DNA of 64,000 nt from Zychaea mexicana (GCF_025766255.1 NW_026516677.1:434001-498000), one strand, 5' to 3'. Numbered from the stretch's first letter, positions 11,611 to 25,897 are shown. Numbers and translations: made by a program. Notes: generated by a model from the sequence alone, not told the origin.

Positions 11611-13849
11611 ATGCTCCTGCCCAATGCATGGCAGAGTCATCTAGCATGGCTATGTTTCTTATTCCTCATTATTGCAACTCCCGGTCGAGCTCAGGACAGT
11701 AATGTGCAACAATGCAATCCACCAGCCGAGTCCATTCCCAACAACTATTCTGACTTCTCCGCAATCCTCATTCAACAGCGAATATACTTGACGGGAGGCA
11801 ATATGGTACGAAACGTATACTACGTAAACGCACTAGACATACACCATAAAAGATCGACCGCAACAAAAACGACGAGAGAGCTTGTTTCCGTTTACCATAT
11901 TATCTTTTATATTGCAGGATGAATCCACTATATGGACTCTGGATTTATCCCAGGGCTTGGACATCCAATGTCCGGCCTGGGACCCACAAGAGACAAGCTC
12001 AGAGGTTGCTACCGAACCGTATGCTGACGGAATAGCATTTGCTGGCCTTGAAGGCCAAATATATGTCCAAGCTGGTGATGGAGGCACAGCGGATATGGAC
12101 AACATGGTATTTTACAATACTTCATCCAATACCTGGAGCAACGCCCGTACGTAAGCGTAAACACAATGAATGTGTTTGTTGTGATATCCAAAACAAGCAT
12201 CTGTTTTCCTCCTTCTCCGCACCCTCTCTGACATGTATATTGATATGAAACACTGTATGGTTTGAAAACAATAGCTGTAAATATTTCAGGGCCGCTTCCT
12301 GAATCCCGAGCACAAATGTCAGCTACGGTGGACCCCACGTCTGGGATTGCTTGGTTCTATGGTGGTCGTGCCACTAAAGCAAAGGAAGAGACCGGAGAAC
12401 ATGCTTATGTGAGTGATGGGAAATAGGGAAGCAACGTCCCTCATGATGCAAGCTTTACTGATGTGGGTTTGCACTGGGTGCGTGGGTGCATATCTCTAGT
12501 ACAATGATTTTTACAGTTACGATGCACGAACGCAAACATGGGACTGGCCTCCGGTACGATATGCTTGGGGACAACGACCCGCACGTTACGGTCATACTTC
12601 GAGCTTAGTGTAAGGCAGTGATTTTTTTCCCTCTTGTTATAAAAGTATAAATATTAAGATTATCTTACTAAACGGCATGTGTATCAAATAGCGAAAACCA
12701 GTTATTTATCCTCGGCGGGAAAACGGCGGTGGTCAATGCTTCAGGTGATACCTGGGTCACCAATCCAGCTGACTTTCAGAGTGTGCTTGGTAAAGTGAAA
12801 AAAGAAGAAAATAAGCTATGGCAATTGAGACAAGGTGTTCGCAACCGAACTTTGTTAACATGTAATTTCTATGGCTATTAGTTTTCGACACGGATGAACG
12901 AAAGGCAGTTACTATGGCCACCATTGGTGATACACCTGATGGAAGAGTGGGATTCTCGGCTGCATTAGGTACTACTATACGGACTTTTGGATTTGTTAAT
13001 TTATACACATCCAGCTGTATATGATGAACTCACGTATATCTCGAGGATAATAGCACCAGATGGACACTCTATTATAGTGTTCGGTGGACAGGATGCGCTC
13101 ACGGGTCAGAGCACTCAAGACGTCTTTTTACTAGACACATGTACTTTGCAGTGGTCCCATCCTGACGTTTCCGGTGTTCCGCCTTCAGCACGGTCCGGTC
13201 ATCAAGCTGTAACCTACGATAAATATATGGTTATTCTAATGGGTAAACAACAATAACAAAGAAGAAAACATGACAAGGATAGTATCAAAAGAGAGAACTG
13301 ACTCTGAGTCGTGTATAAATAGGTTATAAAGACGAACATACAGGCGAGTTTGCTGACGATATCGGGGTTTTGGACATGTCAAAATGGCAATGGATCGATA
13401 GTTTACCGGTTATCCAGCAATTTGCCAACGCACAGCAACCCAATTGTAAATTTACGATGCCACATATGCCGGATGGTGATGGTGGCAATAATGGTGGCGG
13501 AGGTGACAACAGCGGGCTTCCATATGATCCTACCGTGATTTCCAATCCTAATCAGTCTGACGATAATACGACAGCCGTTGCCCTTGGAGCCAGTTTAGGA
13601 GTTGCTGGGTTCCTTTTGTGTGCTGGTGCGCTTGTTTTCTATATCCGCAGAATGCGAAAGAACGCCCATACGCCCAATCCACGATGGCTTCCAGGTGCCC
13701 TGAAGAAAGAAGCGCCTCTACCATCAGTAACAGCATCTGAAACCGACGAAACCATATCTAAACCAAACAACAACATCTCGATGGACAACTGTAAAAATAT
13801 TCCAGAAAGACCTCCTCCCACATTATCAAATCCGATCGAACGAGTCTAA
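11611..13849 (+). CDS. Kelch-repeat type I membrane protein
   Basis: Nine exons (11611-11805, 11918-12146, 12290-12408, 12500-12609, 12692-12789, 12882-12968, 13054-13242 and 13323-13849, the intron after 12146 using a GTACGT donor) give 517 residues; eight coding blocks are listed and all junctions keep frame. Correctly counted there are eight exons. Residues 1-26 form a signal peptide (cleavage after PGRA). Kelch/galactose-oxidase-like blades follow, marked by YLTGGNM, WFYGGR, RYGHTSSL, LFILGGK, SIIVFGGQD and RSGHQAV. A Gly/Asn/Asp-rich linker leads to one transmembrane helix at about 424-449 (LGASLGVAGFLLCAG) and a basic start to the cytosolic tail (RRMRK). Such proteins are abundant in zygomycete fungi; the beta-propeller probably binds surface ligands, but no catalytic role can be assigned. 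Confidence 0.9.
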
Positions 13850-13972
13850 CATCAACTTTCATCCGTTTCTTCTGTTCTTCTCCTCTTTTTTTTACATAGT
13901 ACAACATATAGCATCTACTCTTAATTATCGCCCTTTTTGTTTTTTTCTCCATTTTGCATTTTTCTTGTATTC

Positions 13973-13978
13973 AATAAA
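13973..13978 (+). terminator. Poly(A) signal AATAAA of the kelch gene
   Basis: AATAAA occurs 124 bases after the stop codon on the coding strand and is preceded by a T-rich 3' UTR. Confidence 0.55.
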
Positions 13979-14429
13979 TTCTGCTTATGGCTTATGCAAG
14001 CTCCACCTAGCACTGGGATGTGCATAGTTGCGCTACTTACTGTTTTGCATAGATATTAAAAGATAGATCCTTGAATCTGAGAACGTTGATGCTTGCCGTT
14101 TCTGGGCCTTTTGAAATGCTGAAGTTTATTAATTATCATGTATTCTTTTTTACTTTGTCGTTTTCAAATTTAGATGGCTCCCCTTCTACTATTTGGCTGC
14201 TCCAAAGTGGCTCATTGTATTCATTGGTATGCATTGCATCAGGACCATCACGTTCTCCACTTGTACGTATCTCCAATGATGCAAAGGGCAAGACGTAGCA
14301 CGTAAACTGGCAGATCAACATGTCAGAGGGCGAATCTGCATAATAAGGGGCAAGGAACCATCCTAGTAATACCGATTCAGCAGAGCTTAAAGTCGCCCTA
14401 TAGATTGCGGTTGACAGTCTTTTTTAGTC
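13979..14429. other. Intergenic region left of the KDZ relic
   Basis: No gene is visible. It runs from the kelch 3' end to the octamer repeat beside the transposon relic, and no clear terminal inverted repeat or target duplication could be picked out by eye. Confidence 0.5.
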
Positions 14430-14430
14430 G

Positions 14431-14458
14431 AACCGCAAAACCGCAAAACCGCAAAACC
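14431..14458. repeat. Short tandem repeat of octamer CCGCAAAA
   Basis: The unit CCGCAAAA occurs three times back to back beginning after a GAA. A reverse copy of the core (GCGGTT) sits about 20 bases to the left at 14408, so the segment could fold into a hairpin. It lies 110 bases before the first transposase-like codon and may belong to the transposon end. Confidence 0.6.
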
Positions 14459-14569
14459 TCGGAGCATAAAAATACATGACCTGCTTTCCATTGTAGCAGT
14501 CGCATAACAGTAGCTCCAGTAAAAACGTGTCTTCACTCCTCTTCTCCATTCTCATAATTACGAATAAAC

Positions 14570-16439
14570 ATGCCACCCAAACGAGCACCAGATTTCGGCA
14601 GCAAGCCAAAAGTATCTTTTTCCAGCTACAGCAGAACTGGCGCGAAAAGAACTGTTAGAATGGCGCAGCCTTGAATCCTGGAGGCACGCCGAATGTCCCA
14701 CCACCGCTTCGACAGCCATCATCAAAACGTTTAATCTTGCGCGATCAGGAAACTATTGCTGCTAATAAAAGAAGAAGAGCAGGCAACCGCTACCGTAACT
14801 GGGCAGCCATTCTCCCTTCCCTTCTTGCAGCATATAAGCAGAGTTATGGCATCGAGGAACCCAAGAAGCCTCAGGCTTTGGGTCCTATCGAGGATCTTCT
14901 TCTTTGCCCTTGCCCTGAGACAAAGAAAAAAGAGAAGGCTTTCACTTGCATTTACAAATGTGGTGGGTATACAACGAATAAACTATGACGATAACAGAAT
15001 TATGTGCTAAAAGACGTGATCTGATCCAGGTATTCGAGTTGCCAGAATCCAATACTGCAGCGAGTGCCTAGACCACTCATTGCCCGTGGTTTTGATGCGT
15101 CGCTACCCCTTCCCTCTGACACCATCTGAGCCGAATCACGCCATACATGTCGAGCAAATGCGTAGTATGCACAACATGCACTATCTTTGTCGCGCTTCTG
15201 CTCATGCGATTGCCAACTGGGCCCGCGCAGAGTATCGCTACAAGGTATATTTAGACGAAAGATACATTAATCAACTTAAACTTATTCTGTTTTCCATCAA
15301 GCTACCGATACCTGCCACTTTTAAGCAGCGACTTAGTGAAGCACTCCCAATGTATGGGAGACTAATGCTCAGCTTAGAAAAGGACCTTAGAGACGGATCT
15401 GACCTACAAAGAGCATGTCCGGCATGCATGTATATGGTAAATTTGTATTGTGTTGAAGCTGTAGTACTGTCGTGTCAATATATTGAGCTGGCAATCATAT
15501 ACATTCTACTAGTCTGGTCCCAAAATTGTCGCTGCAGACGGCAACATGCAACTACGACGCTTTGCGAAAACGAAGGACCCAAAAGACGTCGCATTTACTG
15601 ATGAAGAAGAAGTGGATTGGTATTGGGTCAAAGATAACCAAGTCGTCCAAAATCGTAACGCAGTAAGTTTTTACTTATCAGATGACAAGAAGCATCATTC
15701 TTTCAGTTCCAGCTTAAAGTGTATTGTTATCTGTGTTTAGGCAACTGATGGCTGTAGCACGTGGCAAGCTCTCGAAAAGGGACGCGGGCGTACCGATCAT
15801 CTAGATCAAAATGGTGCATTTGCATGCACTTGTGGCCATGGCCTTCCTCTGGCCATTACAGACATTACAACGCCTGGTGAACAGTAAGTCAATCTTAATG
15901 TTATGGCGACATTATTCAGAGTGCAGCTCTCTAATCTATTAATTGTCAGATTCACCTACGTCCTCAGTTGCTTGAAAAAAGTAACTGAGATGCCATTATA
16001 CGGATCGAACATTCGCATCATGTACGACGTCGGCTGCAAAATTCGAATAAATCACTTTAGTATTAGATCAAATGCTGAGATATTCATGTCTCGTTATCAG
16101 GAATCGTTGGATTGTATAAAGGATGTCCCTATTGCTGTCGGTATTTTCCACATCACCGGACATGCCCCACGGTACCAGATCCACTACCGTCCTCGCTTGA
16201 AGGAAGGGTGGGGAATACAGGATGGTGAGCATCTTGAACGGCTCTGGTCTTTCCTCAACGGATTTGTTGCCATGACACGCTACATGTCGTCTCTCAACAG
16301 AAGACTCACCTTGACTATTGCTCTTGACTTTTACACTCAGCAAAGAACAGCCAATATTGGTACCATATTGTATAGCTTAGCTGATTCATCGCTGCTAGAG
16401 AAACAGAAGTCGAAGTTAATGATCTTAATGTATGGATAA
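14570..16439 (+). pseudogene. KDZ transposase, frameshifted and C-terminally cut
   Basis: Exons 14570-14962, 15030-15436, 15513-15662, 15741-15883 and 15950-16439 join in frame except for a one-base shift near 14670, where the N-terminal MPPKRAPDF frame meets a TGA and continues one frame over (NPGGTPNV). A cysteine cluster (CPCPE, IYKCG, YCSECLD) resembles the CxC modules found before KDZ domains. Core motifs follow: CPACM, VAADGN, CTCGHG, IMYDVGCK, FHITGHAPRYQ and the DGEHLERLWSF block with the catalytic-type Asp and Glu residues. The frame stops at 16437-16439, before the usual C-terminal portion. Apart from the shift and this end the gene is surprisingly intact, suggesting fairly recent loss. 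Confidence 0.8.
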
Positions 16440-17090
16440 TCACTATAACAACCTCTTTTATAATATCATCGCTCACTATCATTTCCCAACAACTTTTATT
16501 ATGGAAATAGGGAATTGACTGGTCAGATATCTAATTTTTAAAGGGTAGCTGAAAAATCTAAAAAAGGAACCTGCGCTCTTTTCATATAATTCCACCTACG
16601 CACGGAGAGTGAGAGAGAGAAAGTAAATACTTACGCAAAGCATTCCCCAAACTCATGGGGGACCTCGGCCGCACTTTTTACCCGTGGGCTCTGGGAGATT
16701 AAAAATGAAGCAGGACTTACGCCCGGAGGCAGCCTGAGCAAAAAAAAACAGCCGTTCGCGTGAAACGATGCAACATCCGAAGATGGGTCGAGACAGAGGC
16801 TACTAGGAACTGCGAGAGAAAAGCAAAGGGGGAGGGGAGAGTAGGGGGATAAATTATACAAAGAAGCAATAAGAATATGAGGCTTTTAAAGACTTCCTCA
16901 GGTCCAAGTCAAAGCAAAACGCACACGCCACCGTCCAGATGAATGGATAGATCTTGACCACAGCCGATGGACTACTTGACAGGTTGGATTCTAGGAGCGA
17001 GATGGCAGTAGAGCATCAATCTTGACTAGCGTGGATGTGTCTGTGCACTATCGCCATTCCAAGAAATAAAAGAGACGAATAGTTAATGGG
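16440..17090. other. Left part of the sequence interrupting the KDZ gene
   Basis: No plus-strand coding sequence. The minus strand has two splice-donor-like GTAAGT sites (near 16718 and 16634) next to a short open stretch at 16861-16631 with MYNLSPYSPLPLCFS-like, signal-peptide-like composition. A minus-strand spliced transcript entering from the array to the right is possible but unproven. Confidence 0.4.
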
Positions 17091-17093
17091 AAA

Positions 17094-17979
17094 CTGTTAA
17101 ACCACACACACACACAAAATTCTATCGTGCTATACTTACCCATACTTCTACGATGAGACACAGGAGAACCGAACACACGGCCAGAGCAGAGCAGAGAATC
17201 GCAGCCAAGACAGAAACACTTCTTCTAGCTGGAAAAAGAAAAGATCAATAGAGGGTTGCACACACTGTGCTATCTTTATTTTTTGACACGTCACTATCAT
17301 CCTCCTCCATCCCAAGCTGGATCCAGCTATACTTACATTTGTTTTGTCGTTTTACAGCAAAGTTATAGACAGGGAGAGATGGGGTCTAAGCCATACCAAG
17401 TCCAAACACATCACCGCAGAGCCATCCTCTATTAGAAAAAAGAAAACATCTATGAGCAGCTGCATACACTTTTTGACATGTCACGGCAGACATCTTCCTG
17501 GTTCTTCAAACACGCAAAGACAAACACAAGCACAAAATCCTTTCCAGCTATACTTACTATCATGACATCCTTGAGTTGGAGGAAGAGAGCCCTGAGTTAG
17601 AGAGAGGAAAAGCAAGAAGGGCACGACCAATTCTGAAGAATAAGAGAAGAAAGAGGAGGAGAGAAAGAAGAGACTGCCATAATGCACACGTCATGGTCAG
17701 GAACCCTTTCCCGTCACGCTGCTGCGCACACTGCACACCCTTGGCACGTCATCCCAAGCACCCAGGCCATCCTACCCACCTACCAATGTTCAAGTCCCCT
17801 TTTGCTTATCCTTACTATCTGTTACTTGCCCGCCGGACACGATGCATAAAGCGGAACCTGAAGTAGAAAGAAAAGAAGAAAGATCATGAGCAGGCTGTTC
17901 TAAATATGCAGCTACTTTTGACACGTCATGACATCAGCATCTCCAACAGACACTCAACTTCTCTCCAGCTCATCCTCAC
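17094..17979 (-). repeat. Array of about 200-base units carrying splice-like signals (minus strand)
   Basis: Read on the minus strand, five donor-like sites begin at 17979 (GTGAGGATGAGCTGGAG), 17783 (GTAGGTGGG), 17557 (GTAAGTATAGCTGGAAAGG), 17336 (GTAAGTATAGCTGGATCC) and 17139 (GTAAGTATAGC). Spacing is about 196-226. Four are followed by a TGACGTGTCA-like decamer (TGACGTGTCAAAA, TGACATGTCAAAA and close variants), then a pyrimidine tract ending in AG at 17858, 17633, 17429 and 17229; a fifth AG is at 17094. Predicted introns are 122, 151, 129, 108 and 46 bases, with 74-92-base exon-like pieces between them. The intron-like parts are clearly related, but the exon-like parts hardly are. No single frame crosses all pieces. 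It could be a tandemly duplicated exon-intron unit, introner-like insertions or a non-coding array. Confidence 0.6.
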
Positions 17980-18014
17980 ATTCCCTTCCTACCATACTTA
18001 AAGTTGTTGCTTGT

Positions 18015-18705
18015 GTTTAACGGTGGGCCGCAAGTCTGAAAAATCAGAGGAAGAAAAAGAGGAGGAAAAAGAAGAACGTCGTATGCGTGCAAGAGACAAC
18101 TACTATGCCAATAAAAGACGACAGAAACAACAGGAAGAAGCATAACCACTGGGTTAAGAAGGCGAAGGAGTGGCGAAACGCCTTCAAAATGGATGGTAAG
18201 GCCGTTGAAGTGCAAGTCCGAAAGGCAATCAAGGTCATCCATCAAACGATTAGCCGCCAACCAGAACATGCGGTCAATAAGTTCGACCAGCTTTAGAAGA
18301 GCGCTTGGAAGTTTGGTTTCTTTGTTGTCCTTTTCAACGCAGCACGAGTTAAAATCGACGTTGGACAAGGCAGCTACATGTCTCTCAACGACTTGAAACT
18401 CGAGAGTGCAGCTGTCAGAGATTATGTGGCGTTGCCCGCAACAGAACAACAAGCCTTGTTTTACGATTGCAAATCAGCAATCAACAAAGTAAACAAGCTC
18501 GCTTTAGGAACCAACGTTCCAATTTTACGTGGTGCGAAGTGATCTGGCAGGGTGAATTGGGTTCGCCATGAAGATGATGCCGTGTCGCCGTGCTCCGACG
18601 CACTGACGGATGATGATAAAGAGGAAGACGAGGAAGAAAGTGACACGAACGACTCGGAGCTGGAGAGCGAGAGCGATAGCAGCAATGCTGACTACGACGG
18701 CTATT
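18015..18705 (+). pseudogene. Probable C-terminal remnant of the KDZ transposase
   Basis: Plus-strand segments read as one protein once shifts are allowed: a Lys/Glu-rich helix (18020-18144), a segment VQVRKAIKVIHQTISRQPEH (about 18210-18270), then IDVGQGSYMSL through LGTNVPILRGAK, a single TGA at about 18539, and SGRVNWVRHEDD to an acidic Asp/Glu/Ser tail ending at TAG (18705). A single stop and a few shifts separate coherent pieces, typical of a decaying gene. Assignment to the KDZ C-terminus rests on position and order, not on a motif I can verify. Confidence 0.45.
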
Positions 18706-18720
18706 AGTTGCAAATAAAAA

Positions 18721-19712
18721 TAATAACAAAACAATATTCGATCTTGTTCATGCAAAAATGGCAAGTATAACAGTTTCTATAATATGATTATATTTAAAGG
18801 GTCCGTGATAATTATTTTAACGGCGTTTACTGATATAAAATCAATGTGAGCGAATATTACATGAGTCATGATATAGTTAAGTAAACATCTTGTCGAATAC
18901 ATTGAATTTTGTTTTTAGCACTCTTCAAAAACCGATTGCGATGATTACTATGTCAGAGTATTTGAGTGTTCGCCTTTCCATTAGCCGGCGTCCGATGAAT
19001 TTCGAAGATTATCCTAAATTTCGCTTTTCTGTTCAGGCTCTTCCGCATACTGTAACTTTATCTCTTTAAAAAGGTCAAGCCAAGTAAGACTTCTAATCAG
19101 AATGATGTGGTGATACGTGTTTTTGTATGAGAGCATATGATTTTGGGTTGGAAAGATAGCTGTTTGAGAGGATTCTTTTAATATTGGAAAACTCTCAAGG
19201 CAAATGACAATTAACGACAGCTAAACAAGAAAAGTTTATGTCAAAAGATTGATATCATATGTGGCAAATGTCTGACACCTTTTATACCTTAATAAAAAAT
19301 AAAACGCGTATATCGCACTTATAACTTCATCTGATAACTCTTGAGTCTTTTATCCAAAACGCTAAGCTGGTATATCACTTGATGTAACAGAGCTCTGCCT
19401 ATATATGAAAAATACATTGAGGATCCTTCACATAACTTTCGTACAGATCCCCATACCCTCTTTATGGACAGCATATTATGCAGATTTACTATTGTTTTGA
19501 CGGTAAACTAAGCAGTAAAATATTCACTGGGTGTTACGTTCAGTTAACAGCAGTGTATGGCATTTCTTGTTCCGCTCGGCATGCTCCACAAGCGCTCCCT
19601 TCTAGACTTGGTGATTTTTCATTGGCGGCTTTTCGATATTTCCACATTAGCTCAATTTTTGCATTGAAGCTCTCTTCTTTACTTATTACAAGAGTGGCAC
19701 CACACACGTACC
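18721..19712. other. Intergenic region upstream of OST1
   Basis: AT-rich with no coding signal on either strand. The last 200 bases should hold the OST1 promoter. A weak TATATATGAA sequence at about 19399 is too far upstream to be a confident TATA box. Confidence 0.5.
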
Positions 19713-21691
19713 ATGAAAACGTCAATGCGCATCAACTCTTTATGCGCATTGCTCACCATCATTATCAGCTGCGTTAGTGTAGCTTGGGGTACTGGTGCAA
19801 GAGAAACCGAGACAATTTCCAAAACCGCGATTCCGATCGCACCTGAATTCAGGAACACGCGAGTTATTCGTGTCGTCGACCTTCGTGCCAATGTTGTTCA
19901 AGAAGATATTGGCATTCGCGCCAAGAACATTGATACTACACCTAAAAGCGAATATATTTTCACTGTTCCTCGGCAGACTGAAGAACATGTAGCTAGCATC
20001 ACGGCATTCTTGCGTCAGGAGCCAAAGACAGCCTTGACCATTGAACAAGCCGGCTTCGACTCGGAAAAGTACGTACTACACACATGTTATGATGAGTTTG
20101 GCTTGTCGCTTCAGCATTGCGATTTAATACTCATCCACGTTTCTATAGAGAAGTGCAATTGTACAAGATTACGTTTGATGATCCTGTTAAGCCAGACGCT
20201 GAGGTTCGCTTTGGCGTCAAGATCGCGTATAGCCACGCTTTGACTCCCTTGCCTGCTAAAATTCCACAAGTCGCTCGTCAATTCGTCGTTTACAAAGACA
20301 ATATTTACCTGTACTCGCCTTACTTCAGCGATGAAATCAAGACCACTTTACAGTATGTTCTATTTCAGTTCGAGAGTGTCAAAAAGATGAAGTGGAAAGG
20401 GAAAGAACACCGAGCCTTAAACGATGATCATGTAGATTGCCCACCCAAGTGGTACAGTCGTACACAGGCGGCGACCACGTTCAGCATAACGGAAACAAGA
20501 TTGTATACGGTCCTTTCCACTCGGTAATGCCCGAAACCTACGATCGCTTGCGCGTTCATTATGAGTACACCAAACCTCTTTTGACCGTTACTGAGCTTGT
20601 ACGTGATTTACAAGTCTCTCACTGGGGAGGAAATTTGGCTGTTGAAGAGAATTACAAGCTGCATCATTCTGGAGCAGAGTAAGTGTTTTTAGGGAATCTC
20701 TTCTTGTAATTACATGTTTATGCCAAGTAAACTTAAATTTTTCTGTAGGCTTGATGCTCAGTTCAGCCGTGCTACCTATCAACTTACTCGAATGGTCCAT
20801 GGTCAAACCAATGTTTTGAAAGACCTGACCTTCCGTCTCCCTGCTCAAGCACGCGACGTTTATTATCGTGATGATATTGGTAATGTGTCGACCTCTCACT
20901 TCCGTAACGAAATCGAGTCTTCAGTCCTGCAAATCACGCCACGATATCCCTTGTTTGGTGGCTGGAACTACACCTGGTTCCATGGATACAACGTAGATCT
21001 CGCCAACTTTGATCGCTATTCACAGGAAAAGGATGAATATATCCTCAATGTCAATTTCGTTGATAACGTCTATGACATGTCCATTGACAAGGCTGTTGTT
21101 CGCATTGTATTACCTGAAGGCGCAACGTAAAGTGTTACTTTTTCTGCATTTTGAAATAGTTATGGATAGCAAATTATTATGGAAATCGAGAGAATGAGCA
21201 ATGAAGATGAAAGTGTATATGTGCTAATACAAACTCTTTGAATTTGTTCAGTAATGTTCAAGTTCATACACCCTTTAATGTCGACTCGATTGAGCACAAG
21301 ACTTACTACACTAACTTCGATTCAACGGGCCGATACCTTGTCATTCTTGAAAAGCACAATGTCGTTCGCGAACACGAGCAGCCCATCCAGGTTTGTACTT
21401 TACCATGTGAGCTGAACATCGTTATATCTTCTCTGTTGCTGATATAGTGGAACAATATAGATCACATACCAATATTCAACTGTGCGCTTATTCCAAAAAC
21501 CTTTGGTTGCAACGGCTGCTGTTTTTGTCCTGTTTTTGACAAGCATGATCTTTTCAAAGATGAGCTTTACCATTGGACCTAAATCGGTATGTATATCATC
21601 CATATCTCCACGAGAAAAACATAGCAAATAATGTTGAGTACTGATTTTCGTTGCTTATTGCATATAGGACGCTTCCAAAAAGTTAGAATAA
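19713..21691 (+). CDS. OST1: Oligosaccharyltransferase subunit OST1 (ribophorin I)
   Basis: Seven exons (19713-20068, 20149-20352, 20436-20678, 20749-21126, 21252-21390, 21461-21586, 21668-21691) encode 489 residues, close to the usual length. Residues 1-26 are a signal peptide (ISCVSVAWG). The lumenal domain contains ribophorin I features: RVVDLRANV, YIFTVPRQTEEHVASI, KITFDDPV, QFVVYKDNIYLYSPY, LPTQVVQSYTGGDH, IVYGPFHSV, VSHWGGNLAVEE and HTPFNVDSIEHKTYY. One transmembrane helix at about 455-473 is followed by a short cytosolic end (DASKKLE), encoded by a 24-base last exon. OST1 is part of the ER complex that transfers the dolichol-linked glycan to Asn. The start is fixed by the signal peptide. 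Confidence 0.94.
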
Positions 21692-22006
21692 TAACGAAGG
21701 CAGTTCAACCTAAATAGTAGTTTGATGGCCCAACCTTTTCTTTTCCACTCCAAAATGTACCATATTTACAATTGCTTTTGAAGAAAAAATATATCGCAAA
21801 CAGGCACAGAGAATGAAGAAATGCAATCTATATCTTACAAATCTCCCACTAGTGTACTGTATGTTCCCATGAATCAGTACCCTCAAATTTCTTATATAAT
21901 GAATAGAAAGTGGCAGAGATATCGCGGCATTCAAATACATTGTGGCAAATGATCGGATATTCTGCAAGAGCCATGCACTCTTTCTTTTTCCTTCATACTT
22001 TATATC
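21692..22006. other. Short intergenic region
   Basis: About 315 bases between OST1 and a small coiled-coil gene on the same strand, holding the OST1 3' UTR and the next promoter. Nothing distinctive is seen. Confidence 0.6.
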
Positions 22007-22505
22007 ATGACAGCAAATGATGCAGCACTCGGTTTCGGCGATCTTGCAAAAAGCATTCGAGATGACGATACACAAAGTAGCTTTCCTGATGTAGACGACT
22101 TTATTAATTCACAAAACATTCAACTCTCACCCGACATTCGTGGTAACGATTTTACCTTTTTGCATTTTCACTGAGTGACTTATCCATGGTAATGGCAGAA
22201 AAGAATAATAAGTAAAACTCTCCACTTCTCTTTTTCCAAACGTCTTAGAGTCATGGACAGCTGCCCCGTTATCCCAAAAAGTTGAACTGGAAGAGCTTAA
22301 GACCATATTTAAAAACAACAGTGCGAATGTCGAATCAAAGGAACATATGGAAAAGGCTCTCAGTTGCATACGCGCATTTCTGGCGGAAACGAAACATATT
22401 CCGGACCTGTTGGAACGAGCCGACGAGGCATTAAGCTCGATAAGTGGATCACGAGAAAAACTGGCACAACTCATCGCAAGTACCGAAAATGGGATGCCAA
22501 AATAA
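22007..22505 (+). CDS. Small acidic coiled-coil protein, unidentified
   Basis: Two exons (22007-22142, 22249-22505) join in phase to 130 residues. The N-terminal 45 residues are acidic and probably disordered (SIRDDDTQSSFPDVDDF). From about residue 58 the protein is helical with heptad-like Leu/Glu/Lys spacing (QKVELEELKTIF, EKALSCIRAFLAET, DLLERADEALSSI). There is no signal peptide or membrane segment. The size and helix-rich build recall small subunits of multiprotein complexes, but I do not recognise the family. The intron has a GTAACG donor and a TTAG acceptor after a C/T-rich tract, and frame continuity supports it. Confidence 0.65.
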
Positions 22506-23024
22506 CCTGTTTTCTTATGAAGTACAAAGACATGTAAACAACCACTATGTACATATAATGCAATACAACCAATCTATCACTATACTACCATATTATTACT
22601 CATTTAATCGAGTTAATTGGCGATAGGCGCATCTTGGAATGTTGGAGTGTGTGTATGTTTGAAAGCACTATTTAAAGCATGGTGCCATACACTTGCCCGA
22701 TGTCCGGATTATCATCGTAGAAATTTCATGCATATGGAACTACTGAGTCAAATGACCAAGTGAATAAGCTAGACCAGCAGTAGAAGTCTTTTTTTCCCAT
22801 TATGCCAGTCGTGAGACACAGTAGTCTTTCTTTCCTTTCCCTCCTCTATATTTTCTCTTTCTCGCGAGCCTGTATAGTGACAGTTGACTACACTTTGAAA
22901 TGAGCAATGACGGAAACGATTCAAAAACTTACCAAAGTTTGTTATATGCGAGTGAAGAGGTGGAACGCTATCGTTAGACTCACATACATAAAAACATATG
23001 TCACCCCTACTTATGTTAGGCAGG
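22506..23024. other. Intergenic region and leader of the Ded1-type helicase
   Basis: No coding sequence is supported. An upstream in-frame ATG at 22998 would add nine residues to the helicase. The sequence TTATGTTAGGCAG just before 23025 also looks like a 3' splice site, so an intron in the 5' UTR is possible. Confidence 0.5.
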
Positions 23025-25761
<2,737 letters not shown>

Positions 25762-25897
25762 CGGTTATTCTCACTATCTCTTTCCATTTTGGCTCAACGA
25801 CAAGGATGAGTATATCGCCAGAAAACGGAAACTATTTTTATGTATAATACTTTTGTTTTGTCAATCGCTATTCACAAGCAGAATTTTGTTATGCTTT

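Larger units (their letters stand above)
14431..18720 (+). mobile_element. Degenerate KDZ-type DNA transposon
   Basis: The segment holds a KDZ-family transposase gene (14570-16439) with a frameshift near its start, about 1.57 kb of unrelated sequence, then plus-strand coding remnants at 18015-18705 that read like the missing C-terminal region. KDZ (Kyakuja-Dileera-Zisupton) elements are large DDE transposons of fungi and other eukaryotes. The limits given are approximate, because I could not identify terminal repeats. The element appears inactive. Confidence 0.65.

Noticed and set aside
11806..11917. Suspicion that the kelch gene has nine exons
   Set aside because: Recounting the in-frame blocks gives eight exons. 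The intron at 11806-11917 is a single ordinary GT-AG intron.
17101..17118. CA run that might indicate an LTR or CRISPR-like repeat
   Set aside because: It is a plain dinucleotide microsatellite. No regularly spaced identical repeats with unique spacers exist in the window.
18461..18764. Several minus-strand Ser-rich open frames
   Set aside because: They mirror the acidic Asp/Glu/Ser tail of the plus-strand KDZ remnant.
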